A DNA stretch of 64,000 nucleotides, taken from the NCBI RefSeq assembly GCF_000971475.1, contig NZ_DF967523.1:62001-126000 (forward strand), read 5' to 3'. The notes below the pieces were generated by a model that was not told where the DNA came from, did no database searches, and was given only the letters and a program-made list of their open reading frames with translations. The stretch is from Sulfuricella sp. T08 (lineage in GTDB: Bacteria; Pseudomonadota; Gammaproteobacteria; Burkholderiales; Sulfuricellaceae). Shown here in pieces: positions 1 to 8,934 of the stretch. A program made the translations under genes and the position numbers. The first letter of the stretch is position 1. The number at the start of each line of letters is the position of its first letter.

Positions 1-1581
1 TCGATTGCGCCATGGGTCGTTTGTGGCGAGGGCGAACGGCAACTGCTGGAGGCGCGCGAGCGGCCCATTGTTTTGCTGCAAAAGCGGCCGGGATGCGACG
101 TTGCCCTGCCCGGCGTGGCGCCCGGCATGGCTGAGTTGGGCGTGTTGCTGCCCTATGCCCCGCTGCACTATTTGCTGTTTCACGAAGCGGTTGGCCGACC
201 GACCGGTACAACATGGCTGGCTGCACCGCATGATCTGGCGCTGGTCTGTACTTCGGCCAATCCCGGCGACGAGCCGCTGGTGACCGGCAACGATGAGGCG
301 CTGCGGCGGCTCTCCACCATTGCCGATGCATTCGTGATGCACGACCGCGATATTGTGGTGGGGTGCGATGACAGTGTAGTAAGGAATGAGGGGTTAGGAG
401 TGAGGAGTGAAAACCACTACCTCAGCGCCTTTGACCTTGCTCCTCACTCCTCGCTCTTCACGCCTCACTATCAATTCATCCGCCGTGCTCGCGGTTACAC
501 TCCACGCGCCATCAAATTGTCGAAGGCGGGGCGTTCGGTGCTGGCTTGCGGAGGTTGGTTCAAGAACACTGTCTGCCTGACTCGCGGTGACGAAGCTTTT
601 CTCTCGCAGCATATTGGTGATCTCGACAACGCCGCAACTTGCCGCTCGCTGGAGGACACGGTGCAGCACTTGATGGGCGTGCTGGAAATCGAGCCAGAGG
701 TTGTCGCCCACGATTTTCACCCAGATTTTTTCAGCACCTCCTTCGCGGCGGGTTTTGCGCGGCAGCGCGGACTCCCCGTGCTCGCCGTGCAGCACCATCA
801 CGCCCACATTGCTGCGGTGATGGCCGAGCATGGGTTGACCGAACCCGTGTTGGGGCTGGCGCTGGATGGGGTGGGTCTGGGAACGGATGGCGCTGCCTGG
901 GGTGGCGAGTTGCTGCGGGTGGATGGGGCGCATTTTGAACGCCTGGGTCATCTGAAAGAATTGGCGCTGCCCGGTGGTGACATCGCCGCACGCGAACCCT
1001 GGCGCATGGCGGCGAGTGTCTTGCATGCCCTGGGTCGCGGCGAGGAAATCGAACGCCGTTTTGCCGTGCCGGCTGCTGGCGCGGTGCGGCAGATGCTGGA
1101 ACAGAGTTTCAACAGCCCGCTCAGTTCGAGTTGCGGCCGCCTGTTTGACGCCGCCGCCGGATTGCTCGGCATACGCCAGGTTGCCGCCTTTGAAGGTCAG
1201 GCGGCGATGCTGCTGGAAGGCGTGGCCGAACGCCATGGCCCTGTTGCGCCAATGGAGCAGGGTTATACTGTGCAGGATGGTGAGCTGAATTTATTCCCGC
1301 TGCTTGCCGCGCTGGCTGAAATTGACGATGCCGGTTATGGCGCCGCGCTGTTTCACGCCACCCTGGCCGATGCGCTGGCGACATGGGTGGTGGATGGAAT
1401 CGAAAGAACCGGACTTGAGCGTGTGGTGTTTGGCGGGGGGTGTTTCCTCAACCGGCTGGTGAGCGCAGCACTTGCCGCTCACCTGGGGCAAGCGGGTGCG
1501 AAGGTGTGCCGTGCATGTCAGGCCCCGACCAACGATGGCGGGCTGGCGCTAGGGCAGGCCTATATTGCGATGATGGAGTGA
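1..1581 (+). CDS. hypF: Carbamoyltransferase HypF, C-terminal part (5' truncated by window edge)
   Basis: HypF makes the cyanide ligand precursor of [NiFe]-hydrogenases: carbamoyl phosphate is converted to a carbamoyl group that is passed to the C-terminal cysteine of HypE. The reading frame is open from base 1, so the N-terminal acylphosphatase and zinc-finger regions lie outside the window. What is visible is the rest of the YrdC-like domain (VALPGVAPGMAELGVLLPY, DLALVCTSANPGDEPL), then QFIRRARGYTPRAI and the Kae1-like carbamoyltransferase domain with HDFHPDFFSTSFA, the metal/ATP motif VQHHHAHIAAVMAEHG, LALDGVGLGTDGAAWGGE and FGGGCFLNRLV. About 25-30 extra residues separate DDSVVR from QFIRRARGY, where other HypF proteins have only a short linker; the DNA of this insert is an imperfect palindrome. 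The gene is followed after 3 nt by hypC. Confidence 0.95.
   Translation, partial: SIAPWVVCGEGERQLLEARERPIVLLQKRPGCDVALPGVAPGMAELGVLLPYAPLHYLLFHEAVGRPTGTTWLAAPHDLALVCTSANPGDEPLVTGNDEALRRLSTIADAFVMHDRDIVVGCDDSVVRNEGLGVRSENHYLSAFDLAPHSSLFTPHYQFIRRARGYTPRAIKLSKAGRSVLACGGWFKNTVCLTRGDEAFLSQHIGDLDNAATCRSLEDTVQHLMGVLEIEPEVVAHDFHPDFFSTSFAAGFARQRGLPVLAVQHHHAHIAAVMAEHGLTEPVLGLALDGVGLGTDGAAWGGELLRVDGAHFERLGHLKELALPGGDIAAREPWRMAASVLHALGRGEEIERRFAVPAAGAVRQMLEQSFNSPLSSSCGRLFDAAAGLLGIRQVAAFEGQAAMLLEGVAERHGPVAPMEQGYTVQDGELNLFPLLAALAEIDDAGYGAALFHATLADALATWVVDGIERTGLERVVFGGGCFLNRLVSAALAAHLGQAGAKVCRACQAPTNDGGLALGQAYIAMME
387..469. repeat. Imperfect palindromic insert inside hypF
   Basis: GAGTGAGGAGTGA-type bases at about 387-412 are mirrored by CTCCTCACTCCTCGCTC-type bases at about 437-469. 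The segment is in frame and adds residues between two conserved HypF motifs. It looks like a small repetitive palindromic element that has landed in the linker without breaking the gene. Only this copy is seen in the window, so its repeat nature is inferred from structure. Confidence 0.5.
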
Positions 1582-1584
1582 ATA

Positions 1585-1809
1585 ATGTGCTTGGCAATCC
1601 CGGCCCGCGTGGCCGAGCTACTCGATAACGATAGTGCCGTGGTGGAGCTGGGCGGCGTGCGCAAGGAAATTTCGCTGGCGCTGTTGGATGGCGTGGTGGT
1701 GGGCGATTACGTCATAGTACACGTCGGCTATGCGCTCAACCGGCTTGATCCGGAAGAAGCGGCCAAGACCCTGCAACTGTTCGCCGAAATCGGGTTGCAG
1801 ACAGAATGA
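1585..1809 (+). CDS. hypC: Hydrogenase maturation factor HypC
   Basis: Small 74-residue chaperone that binds HypD and carries the Fe(CN)2CO unit to the hydrogenase large subunit. It begins with the diagnostic MCLAIPARV, whose Cys2 (after Met removal the N-terminal Cys) is the iron ligand and contact point. The length is normal for the HypC/HupF family. It starts 3 nt after the hypF stop with a GATGGAG ribosome site in the hypF tail. Its TGA overlaps the hypD ATG (ATGA), so translation is probably coupled. Confidence 0.96.
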   Translation: MCLAIPARVAELLDNDSAVVELGGVRKEISLALLDGVVVGDYVIVHVGYALNRLDPEEAAKTLQLFAEIGLQTE

Positions 1810-2915
1810 AATACATCGACGAATTTCGCGACGGCGCGCTGGCGCGCAAACTGGCCGCCGATATCCGGCGCGAGGCACATCCGGATAGAAACTACGGCCT
1901 GATGGAATTTTGCGGCGGCCACACCCACGCCATTTTCCGTTACGGTGTCCAGGGCCTGCTGCCCGACAATATCAACATGATCCACGGCCCCGGCTGCCCG
2001 GTGTGCGTGCTGCCGATCGGCCGGGTGGATAGCGCCATCGAACTGGCGCATAGCCCCAACGTTATTCTGTGCACTTACGGCGACATGTTGCGCGTGCCCG
2101 GTTCGAACCGGGTAAGCCTGCTCAAGGCCAAGGCAGGCGGGGCGGATGTGCGCATGATCTACTCCAGCGCCGATGCGCTGAAAATTGCACAGGAAAATCC
2201 GGACCAACAGGTGGTGTTCTTCGCCATCGGTTTCGAAACCACTACCCCCCCTACGGCGGTGGCGATCCTGCAGGCGGCGACAATGGGCCTCGCCAATTTC
2301 TCGGTATTTTCCAACCACGTGCTTACCCCCGCTGCAATCTCCGCCATCATGGGGAGCGGAGAGGCCAGGGTGGATGGCGTGGTCGGCCCGGCCCACGTTT
2401 CCACCGTGATCGGCAGCCGGCCCTACGAGCTGTTTGCAGAGCAGTACCACATGCCGGTGGTGATCGCCGGCTTCGAGCCGCTCGACGTGATGCAGGCGAT
2501 CCTGATGCTGGTGCGGCAGCTCAACGAAGGCCGCGCCGAGGTGGAAAATGAATTCACTCGCGCCGTCACCCGTGATGGCAACCTCAAGGCGCAGAGCCTG
2601 GTGGCGGAGGTGTTCGAGTTGCGCAAGACCTTTGAATGGCGCGGCCTCGGCTGGGTGCCCGACAGTGGCCTGCAAATCCGGGAAAAATATGCGGTTTACG
2701 ATGCGGAAAAACGTTTCGAATTGCCTTATCAGTCGGTAGCCGATCACCCGGCCTGCGAATGCAGCGCCATCATCCGCGGAGTGAAGAAACCACTCGACTG
2801 CAAGGTATTCGGCACGGTATGCACGCCGGACAATCCGATAGGCTCGTGCATGGTGTCGTCGGAAGGGGCGTGTGCGGCTTATTACACTTACGGACGGTAC
2901 AAGGCACATGAGTAA
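1806..2915 (+). CDS. hypD: Hydrogenase Fe-CN/CO maturation protein HypD
   Basis: A 369-residue iron-sulfur protein, the scaffold on which the Fe(CN)2CO cofactor of [NiFe]-hydrogenase is assembled together with HypC and HypE. Family motifs are all present: [39 protein letters not shown] and the C-terminal [4Fe-4S] cysteine region ([33 protein letters not shown]). Length is typical. It overlaps hypC by 4 nt and hypE by 8 nt, showing one tightly packed hypFCDE transcript. The structural hydrogenase genes are not in the window. Confidence 0.96.
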   Translation: MKYIDEFRDGALARKLAADIRREAHPDRNYGLMEFCGGHTHAIFRYGVQGLLPDNINMIHGPGCPVCVLPIGRVDSAIELAHSPNVILCTYGDMLRVPGSNRVSLLKAKAGGADVRMIYSSADALKIAQENPDQQVVFFAIGFETTTPPTAVAILQAATMGLANFSVFSNHVLTPAAISAIMGSGEARVDGVVGPAHVSTVIGSRPYELFAEQYHMPVVIAGFEPLDVMQAILMLVRQLNEGRAEVENEFTRAVTRDGNLKAQSLVAEVFELRKTFEWRGLGWVPDSGLQIREKYAVYDAEKRFELPYQSVADHPACECSAIIRGVKKPLDCKVFGTVCTPDNPIGSCMVSSEGACAAYYTYGRYKAHE

Positions 2916-3957
2916 TGTGAAACGTGGCTATATCCGACCACTCGACCTGAAAAACGGCCAGGTCGACATGACCCACGGCAGCGGCGGTCGTGCCATGGCG
3001 CAGTTGATCGAGGAGCTGTTTCTGGCTGCTTTTGACAACGAATTCCTGCGCCAGATGAATGACCAGGCGAGTTTCCATATTCCGGCGGGGCGCATGGTGA
3101 TGGCCACCGACAGCCATGTGGTCTCACCGCTGTTTTTCCCCGGCGGCGACATCGGCTGCCTGTCGGTGCACGGCACCATCAATGACGTGGCCATGGCAGG
3201 CGCCGTGCCGCTGTATCTTTCCGCCAGCTTCATCCTGGAGGAAGGTTTTCCGCTCGCCGATCTGGCGCGTATCGTCGAGTCCATGGCAGCTGCATCCAGG
3301 ATAGCCGGCGTGCCTATCGTTACCGGCGATACCAAAGTGGTAGAGCGCAATAAAGGCGATGGCGTATTTATTACCACCACTGGCATAGGCGTGGTGCCAC
3401 ATGGCGTAAATATTTCCGGCGACCGTGCCCGTCCGGGGGATGCGATTATCGTCAGCGGTACGGTCGGTGACCACGGCGTGGCGATTCTTTCCGTGCGGGA
3501 GAATTTGAGCTTCGGTACTTCAATCCAGTCGGACACCGCAGCCCTGCATGGACTGGTGGCAGCCATGATCGCGGCGGTACCCGGCATTCACGTGCTACGT
3601 GACCCTACTCGCGGAGGGCTTGCCACTACCCTCAACGAAATCGCCCGCCAGTCGGGGGTTGGCATGACGCTGCGCGAAATCGACTTGCCGATCCGCACTG
3701 AGGTCAGGGCAGCCTGTGAGTTTCTGGGCCTCGACCCGCTTTACTCTGCCAACGAAGGCAAGCTGGTCGCTTTTTGCCGGCAAGAGGATGCGGATGTGCT
3801 GCTGGCAGCGATGCACGGCCACCCTCTGGGGCAGGATGCGGCGGTGATTGGTGAGGTGGTTGAGGACGATCATCACTTCGTGCAGATGGATACCGCCTTC
3901 GGTGGACGGCGCATCGTGGATTGGTTGACTGGGGAACAACTTCCCCGCATTTGTTGA
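2908..3957 (+). CDS. hypE: Carbamoyl-dehydratase HypE
   Basis: HypE receives the carbamoyl group from HypF on its C-terminal cysteine and dehydrates it with ATP to a thiocyanate, the source of the hydrogenase cyanide ligands. The 349-residue product has the PurM-like fold signature (DMTHGSGGRAMAQLI, MATDSHVVSPLFFPGGDIG, DPTRGGLATTLNEIA) and ends in PRIC, the required terminal Cys. I chose the ATG at 2908 (MSNVKRGY), which has AAGG 4 nt upstream, over an in-frame alternative at 2872 that would lie deep inside hypD. It is the last hyp gene; 200 nt without a recognisable gene follow. Confidence 0.95.
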   Translation: MSNVKRGYIRPLDLKNGQVDMTHGSGGRAMAQLIEELFLAAFDNEFLRQMNDQASFHIPAGRMVMATDSHVVSPLFFPGGDIGCLSVHGTINDVAMAGAVPLYLSASFILEEGFPLADLARIVESMAAASRIAGVPIVTGDTKVVERNKGDGVFITTTGIGVVPHGVNISGDRARPGDAIIVSGTVGDHGVAILSVRENLSFGTSIQSDTAALHGLVAAMIAAVPGIHVLRDPTRGGLATTLNEIARQSGVGMTLREIDLPIRTEVRAACEFLGLDPLYSANEGKLVAFCRQEDADVLLAAMHGHPLGQDAAVIGEVVEDDHHFVQMDTAFGGRRIVDWLTGEQLPRIC

Positions 3958-4157
3958 ACCAAGCTTGCATGGGTTGCATCAATCAATAGCCGGATTCTGT
4001 ACCGGGTTTCTGGAATAAAATGACTAGTTTGCGTGTTAGCATGATATATGTGGACGTTGATGATTTTGGATGAGGCGGCCCGCGATAAACACGATTGCTT
4101 TTCTGGCCGGAGAAAGCGCTGATTGATTGGTTTTCCGGCGAACCCATGGAGAATGCC

Positions 4158-4595
4158 ATGCACCGTTTTTTGATTGGAGTTTTTGTCTTGCTGTCAGCTG
4201 TTATGCAGTCTGCCATTGCGGGCCCACTGGATGAGGCTAAGGCCAAAGCACACCTCAATGCAGTAGCGGCTGGTGATTTGGAAGCATTGATGCGCGATTA
4301 CGCGGAGGATGCCTACATGGATTGGGTCGGCGGCCCTCTCGATGGCCGTTATCGTGGCAAGGAGGCCATCAGTGCGGTTTGGCAGAAGTTCATCGCCGCT
4401 AATGCCGGGAAGCCACGGCCGGCAAAGTTCGGCAAGCTTGGGGCTTACGCTAACCCGAAAGGAGCTTCCATAGAAGCCACGGCAGAATACGGAGGCACCC
4501 CTCCGGTCAAGGTCTGGCATGCGCTGACTTATCGCGATGGCAGTCTGTCCACCGAAATCTGGCAGGTTGCACCTGCCATCATGGTCTTGCCGTGA
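4158..4595 (+). CDS. Secreted NTF2-like (SnoaL-type) protein
   Basis: A 145-residue protein with a clear signal peptide (MHRFLIGVFVLLSAVMQSAIA, cleavage before GPLD) and a single cone-shaped alpha+beta domain of the NTF2/SnoaL type: AHLNAVAAGDLEALMRDYAEDAYMDW..., then GRYRGKEAISAVWQKF and WHALTYRDGSLSTEIWQV. Such domains bind small ligands or act as simple hydrolases/isomerases; no specific substrate can be read here. The start at 4158 is preferred because GGAGA lies 5 nt before it; an in-frame ATG at 4146 would add MENA before the signal peptide. The stop overlaps the next gene's GTG start, so it belongs to a three-gene set with the cupredoxin-like protein and the GGDEF/EAL sensor. Confidence 0.75.
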   Translation: MHRFLIGVFVLLSAVMQSAIAGPLDEAKAKAHLNAVAAGDLEALMRDYAEDAYMDWVGGPLDGRYRGKEAISAVWQKFIAANAGKPRPAKFGKLGAYANPKGASIEATAEYGGTPPVKVWHALTYRDGSLSTEIWQVAPAIMVLP

Positions 4596-5227
4596 TCCGT
4601 TCACAGGCCGTTTCCCTGGCAGCATTACTGCTTCTAGGTGGGCCGGTATACGCCGGGAGCTTCGAGGCATATGTTGCAACAACGGCTGGCAAGCCTGTGG
4701 AAGATTCCGTAGTAGTCGTCGAACCTGTCGTCAAAGCCGTTGCCAGGCATCATTCAACCGCGACTATTGAGCAGAGGGATCGCGAGCTGGTCCCGTATGT
4801 TACGATCGTGCAGACGGGCGCCGCGATTGATTTTCCCAATCGTGACCCGTTCAAGCACCATCTCTACTCGTTTTCCCCGGCCAAGCGCTTCGAGATCAAG
4901 CTTTACGCCGGAAAGCCGGCGCAGCCCGTGGTTTTCGACAAGCCTGGTGAAGTGGCCCTGGGCTGCAATATCCACGACTGGATGGAAGCCTATGTCCTGG
5001 TCGTTGACTCCCCTTATTTCGCCAAAACCGACGGCAATGGACGAGCCTTCATCACGAATATTCCGCCCGGGCATTATCGGCTGAGACTATGGCACCCGCG
5101 TCAAAACAGCGAGCCTCCCCTACGTGAAATTGAAATCGGTGCCGCGCCGACCCAACTCAACTTGGCGATGGACATTGCACCGCGCATCGCCAAACAAAAA
5201 CCGCCGGTCGAGGCCGATCATTATTAG
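4592..5227 (+). CDS. Exported cupredoxin-like (methylamine-utilisation/plastocyanin type) protein
   Basis: A 211-residue exported protein starting at a GTG that overlaps the previous stop (GTGA). After a signal peptide (AALLLLGGPVYA) come a carboxypeptidase-regulatory-like beta segment (GSFEAYVATTAGKPVEDSVV) and a cupredoxin-like region: IVQTGAAIDFPNRDPFKHHLYSFSP, then LGCNIHDWMEAYVLVVDSPYF. The His-His, Cys and His positions are those used by plastocyanin-like copper sites, so copper binding is possible but unproven. A final beta module (NIPPGHYRLRLWHPR) resembles carboxypeptidase regulatory domains. Family members are often annotated as methylamine utilisation proteins although no methylamine genes are present here. 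Its fixed place before a membrane c-di-GMP protein suggests a periplasmic signalling or redox input. Confidence 0.75.
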   Translation: MIRSQAVSLAALLLLGGPVYAGSFEAYVATTAGKPVEDSVVVVEPVVKAVARHHSTATIEQRDRELVPYVTIVQTGAAIDFPNRDPFKHHLYSFSPAKRFEIKLYAGKPAQPVVFDKPGEVALGCNIHDWMEAYVLVVDSPYFAKTDGNGRAFITNIPPGHYRLRLWHPRQNSEPPLREIEIGAAPTQLNLAMDIAPRIAKQKPPVEADHY

Positions 5228-5242
5228 AGGCGCCCTTAAGCG

Positions 5243-7567
5243 ATGATCGTCCGGTCTCTCCAGTACCGCATTGTTATCGTGTTCGTCGGTCTATTGCTAT
5301 TGGTGATGGCGATAGTGCTTGCGCTGGTTACCCGTACCAATGGCCGCATCGTTTTTGCCGAGATGGAACGTGAGCTTTCAGCCGGCACTCAGGTGTTTAC
5401 ACGGCTGATTGAGCAGAATCAGCGTCAGTTGGAAACGGCGGCTACCGTATTGTCGGCGGACTTTGCCTTCCGTGAAGCCATCGCCACGCAGGACCGACCG
5501 ACGATGCGTTCCGTTATCCGCAATCACGGCTTGCGCATTGGCGCCCAGGCGATGATGGTGATCAGTCCGGACGGGCAATTGATTGCCGACACCCAAAGCA
5601 ACTCCGCTGAACTTCGCCTGTTCCCTTTTCCAGACCTGCTGTTGGTTGCGGAGTCGGCCGGCAAGAGCACTGGCTTCAGACAAATGAAGGATGGCCGGCT
5701 GTACCAAATTGTCCTGGTTCCTATTCTTGCGCCCAAGCGTATCGCCTGGGTGGCCATGGGTTTCCTGGTGGATGATCGATGGGCGCAGGAATTGTCCGGA
5801 ATGAACGGTCTGGCGATCAGCGTGATACGGCGCAGCGGAACCAGCGTGGCTGTCTTGGCTTCTTCTCTCGACGGACCGAAACGGAGCGCGCTGCCCGGTG
5901 CTTTGACGCGGTTGTCGAATGATCTTTCCCAGGCCGTACCTATCGGTGATGAGCATTACCAGACCGTCCAGCTACCGTTGGGAAAGGAGCTGTCGGTAGT
6001 GCTCCAACGTTCAATCGAGCAGGCGGAGGCCCCTTTCCGATCCTTGCAAATGGCCTTGTGGACCATCGTGCTGGCTGGCGTTGTGATTTTTTCCATCGGC
6101 AGCGTCATGCTGGCACGGCGCATAGTCAGTCCGGTAAACGAGTTGGCTGCGGCAGCACGCCGCATCGAAGCGGGGAATTATATCGAGCCTGTTCCAAGTC
6201 TGCCCCCTGATGAGATTGGCCAGTTGGCAATGAGCTTCGACCGAATGCGGGAACAGGTTGCAAGCCGCGAGCAAAAAATCCTCAAGCTCGCCTATGAAGA
6301 CACCCTGACGGGGTTGCCCAATCGGACTCGTTTTCTTGAGGCTTTCAATCAGTTGCCTGCGGATTGTCCATGCGCCATTGCCGTGCTGAATCTTGATCGC
6401 TTCGCGATGATCAACAATGCGCTCGGACACCCGATCGGCGACCGGCTGTTGCGGGAGGTCGGCTTGCGTTTGGGTCTCGTTATGCCAGGCTCCGTCATCG
6501 TCGCCCGACTTTGGGCTGACGAATTCGCCTTCCTGCTGGAAGGGGCTGATCAGGCCTCTGCGATGAGCATCGCGGAATCGGTGCTTGTGAAATTACGGGA
6601 TCCAATCACATTGGATGGCCAACGGCTCGACGTCGGTGGCAGCATCGGCATCGCCCTCTACCCGGGGGACGGGCAGGATGCCCCCACCCTTATTCGCCGC
6701 GCAGAATTTGCGATGAACGCCGCAAAGCGGCGCCATGTTGGCGTTGCTTTCGCGAGCGGGATCGGTGAAGAGACGCAACATGAACACTTGTCCCTGATCG
6801 GGGAAATGCGCGAAGCTCTGGCTCGACAGGAGTTCCTGGTTTATTACCAACCCAAACTGGATCTGGCCAGCAGGAAAATTACGGGTGCCGAAGCGCTAAT
6901 TCGATGGCAACACCCGGAGCAGGGTTTGGTTCCCCCGATAGGCTTTATCCCATTTGCGGAACAGACGGGATTCATCCGGGAGATCACGCCCTGGCTTCTG
7001 GAAACGGTTGCCGCACAGACTGCGCAATGGAGCGAAGAGGGACTTTCCATCGTGCCGTCGATCAACCTTTCGACACTTGATCTCCTCAACACCGGCCTGG
7101 TTGACCAAATGCGCGGGCTGATCGAATTGCACAGTCTCCCAGCCAATGGGCTGTGTCTTGAGATTACCGAAAGCGCGCTAATGGAAGATCCGGCGCTCGC
7201 ACTGGCGCACCTGGGTGAACTGGCTGCGTTAGGCTTTAAGCTTTCGATTGACGATTACGGCACCGGCCAGGCATCGCTGGCCTACTTGAAAACATTGCCT
7301 GTACACGAGCTAAAAATCGACCAAACCTTCATCCTTTCAGTTGCCGACTCACCCAAAAATGCCGCCATTGTCCGCTCCACGATTGCGCTGTGTCACGCAT
7401 TGGGCCTTACGGTGGTGGCAGAAGGCGTTGAGACCTCCGCTGATCTCGCCTGGCTAGCTGACAATGAATGTGACATTGCCCAGGGCTATGGCATTGCCCG
7501 CCCCATGCCGGCTGATGACTTGCCAGACTGGATAGCCGCTTACAGCGTGCCCGCATTTGCAACGTAG
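5243..7567 (+). CDS. Membrane sensor with cache-like, HAMP, degenerate GGDEF and EAL domains
   Basis: A 774-residue inner-membrane signalling protein. It has an N-terminal membrane helix (IVIVFVGLLLLVMAIVLALV), a periplasmic sensory domain of about 240 residues resembling a double cache, a second helix (WTIVLAGVVIFSIGSVMLA), HAMP (RRIVSPVNELAAAARRIEAG), GGDEF and EAL domains. The cyclase signature reads LWADEF (residues 423-428) in place of GGDEF, so cyclase activity is not expected. The EAL site looks intact (EALIRW from residue 550, ITESALM, DDYGTG, KIDQTF, EGVET), which fits a c-di-GMP phosphodiesterase. It is transcribed after the cupredoxin-like gene with a 15-nt gap and probably senses something handled by those exported proteins. 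Confidence 0.88.
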   Translation: MIVRSLQYRIVIVFVGLLLLVMAIVLALVTRTNGRIVFAEMERELSAGTQVFTRLIEQNQRQLETAATVLSADFAFREAIATQDRPTMRSVIRNHGLRIGAQAMMVISPDGQLIADTQSNSAELRLFPFPDLLLVAESAGKSTGFRQMKDGRLYQIVLVPILAPKRIAWVAMGFLVDDRWAQELSGMNGLAISVIRRSGTSVAVLASSLDGPKRSALPGALTRLSNDLSQAVPIGDEHYQTVQLPLGKELSVVLQRSIEQAEAPFRSLQMALWTIVLAGVVIFSIGSVMLARRIVSPVNELAAAARRIEAGNYIEPVPSLPPDEIGQLAMSFDRMREQVASREQKILKLAYEDTLTGLPNRTRFLEAFNQLPADCPCAIAVLNLDRFAMINNALGHPIGDRLLREVGLRLGLVMPGSVIVARLWADEFAFLLEGADQASAMSIAESVLVKLRDPITLDGQRLDVGGSIGIALYPGDGQDAPTLIRRAEFAMNAAKRRHVGVAFASGIGEETQHEHLSLIGEMREALARQEFLVYYQPKLDLASRKITGAEALIRWQHPEQGLVPPIGFIPFAEQTGFIREITPWLLETVAAQTAQWSEEGLSIVPSINLSTLDLLNTGLVDQMRGLIELHSLPANGLCLEITESALMEDPALALAHLGELAALGFKLSIDDYGTGQASLAYLKTLPVHELKIDQTFILSVADSPKNAAIVRSTIALCHALGLTVVAEGVETSADLAWLADNECDIAQGYGIARPMPADDLPDWIAAYSVPAFAT

Positions 7568-7601
7568 GAGGTGTTCGATCCGCTACGCAACGCCCAACCC
7601 A

Positions 7602-8708
7602 TCAGCCTTCGATCAGCCGCCGGACCACGGCATTGAAGGGGGTTATCCACTCCACCGCGAACTGCTTGTCGCAGGCATTCACTTCCGCAATGGCGCGCAG
7701 CATCGAACGTCCATGGCCGCGATGAGTATGCTTCAGCATCACGGCTTCAAAAGCGTCGACGATCGCCAGGATTTTTGCTCCCGGGCAGATGGCATCTGAT
7801 TTCAAGCCTTCCGGGTAACCCGCGCCGTCAGGCATTTCATGGTGCTGTGCCACCATCTCTGCAGCGAGTTCCCAGCCTTCCATCCGTTCCAGCAGGCCGG
7901 CTCCGTAACCAGGGTGCGCACGCAGAGCTTTCTTGTCATCCTCATTCAGTCGTCCCAGTTTGTTCAGCCACATCCCTTCGGGCAGGAACATCATTCCAAC
8001 GTCGTGCATGTAGGCCGCGGCTTCCAGTTGTACCGGATCGACCGGTTTGCCTGCTGCCTTGTTGGTGTCCAGGGCAAGGCGAAGAATCCGGGTGCTGCGC
8101 CCCTGAAAGTGGGTTGAGCGGCTTTCGAATTGCTGCGCAAGCGAACGGAAGAAGCGCAGATCCGAGGCGATGCTTTCCTGGCTGCGCGAGATCGCCGACT
8201 TTTGTGGTGTGCTGCGCAGCGTCGCCATGGTGGGACGAAACCCGGTGACTGATTCGATGACGCCGCTGATGGCGATGTCGAGCTGGTTTTGCGGGGTCTG
8301 GCTTAATTTTTCCAGTCCTTGTACCAGTTTGACGAGTTCCAACTGGGTGACGGGTTTTCCCGCTGCCAAGGCTTCCACAGCCAATTCCAGGCGATCTATC
8401 GTCAGCAGGATGATTTCGCCGAGCAACCCGGTGAAGCGCAGTTTGCCTGTACGCAGGTGCCCCATCAGGGTTTCGAGTGGATGGCTGATGATGACGCCCA
8501 TGTCTACCTTGCACAAGGCAGCGTCGCCCTTGATGTTGTGCAGAATGCGGAACAGGTTGTCGACGATTTGCTTGTCGTCAGGCGATTGTTTGAGCCGGGC
8601 TACATCCTGCTCGATCTTGGGGGCGAGGTCGGCCAGGTCTTCCAGATAGTCATTCAGCGCCTGGCGGTCGAAGATTTTTGGCTGGGTAAGGGCTTGAAGA
8701 TTTGCCAT
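7602..8708 (-). CDS. Hpt domain plus HD-GYP phosphohydrolase
   Basis: A 368-residue cytoplasmic protein. The N-terminal half is a histidine phosphotransfer domain with the phospho-acceptor His57 in RILHNIKGDAAL, so it can receive phosphate from a hybrid kinase or response regulator. The C-terminal half is an HD-GYP domain with HD at 235-236 (AAYMHDVGM), QHHEMPDGAGYPEGL (GYP motif near 297-299) and conserved downstream Asp residues (AIVDAFEAV), expected to hydrolyse c-di-GMP. Hpt fused to HD-GYP is a less common arrangement. The start has GAGAG about 6 nt upstream. The gene stands convergent to the preceding GGDEF/EAL gene and divergent from the HDOD kinase, with 226 nt between the latter two starts. 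Confidence 0.88.
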   Translation of the reverse strand: MANLQALTQPKIFDRQALNDYLEDLADLAPKIEQDVARLKQSPDDKQIVDNLFRILHNIKGDAALCKVDMGVIISHPLETLMGHLRTGKLRFTGLLGEIILLTIDRLELAVEALAAGKPVTQLELVKLVQGLEKLSQTPQNQLDIAISGVIESVTGFRPTMATLRSTPQKSAISRSQESIASDLRFFRSLAQQFESRSTHFQGRSTRILRLALDTNKAAGKPVDPVQLEAAAYMHDVGMMFLPEGMWLNKLGRLNEDDKKALRAHPGYGAGLLERMEGWELAAEMVAQHHEMPDGAGYPEGLKSDAICPGAKILAIVDAFEAVMLKHTHRGHGRSMLRAIAEVNACDKQFAVEWITPFNAVVRRLIEG

Positions 8709-8934
8709 TCGGGCTCTCTTTTTAGTATTTAATACGGACGACGGAGTAAGATATGAAGTCGCACCGCTTCTCCTGACTACAAGTTATACTTTAAATATTC
8801 TGCGCATAACTGTTGCTTTTTTGGAACACTTGCATCTATTTTATAAAAAATACAACAAAGTTATGGTGCTAGGTTAAAGACATGTAGTATAAGCTTAGAT
8901 AAAATTCTTAGTGTCTTGTTTATAAATAATACGT
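8709..8934. promoter_or_regulatory. AT-rich divergent intergenic region
   Basis: These 226 nt separate the divergent Hpt/HD-GYP and HDOD-kinase genes and must hold both promoters. The stretch around 8780-8930 is clearly AT-richer than its surroundings. I do not see a convincing pair of -35/-10 hexamers that I could place on one strand with certainty, nor a repeat. Confidence 0.4.

Noticed and set aside
4005-4025. Fragment resembling the 3' end of RNase P RNA (GCCGGATTCTGT on the plus strand)
   Set aside because: Only about 15 bases match and nothing of the conserved RNase P core follows, so it is most likely chance.
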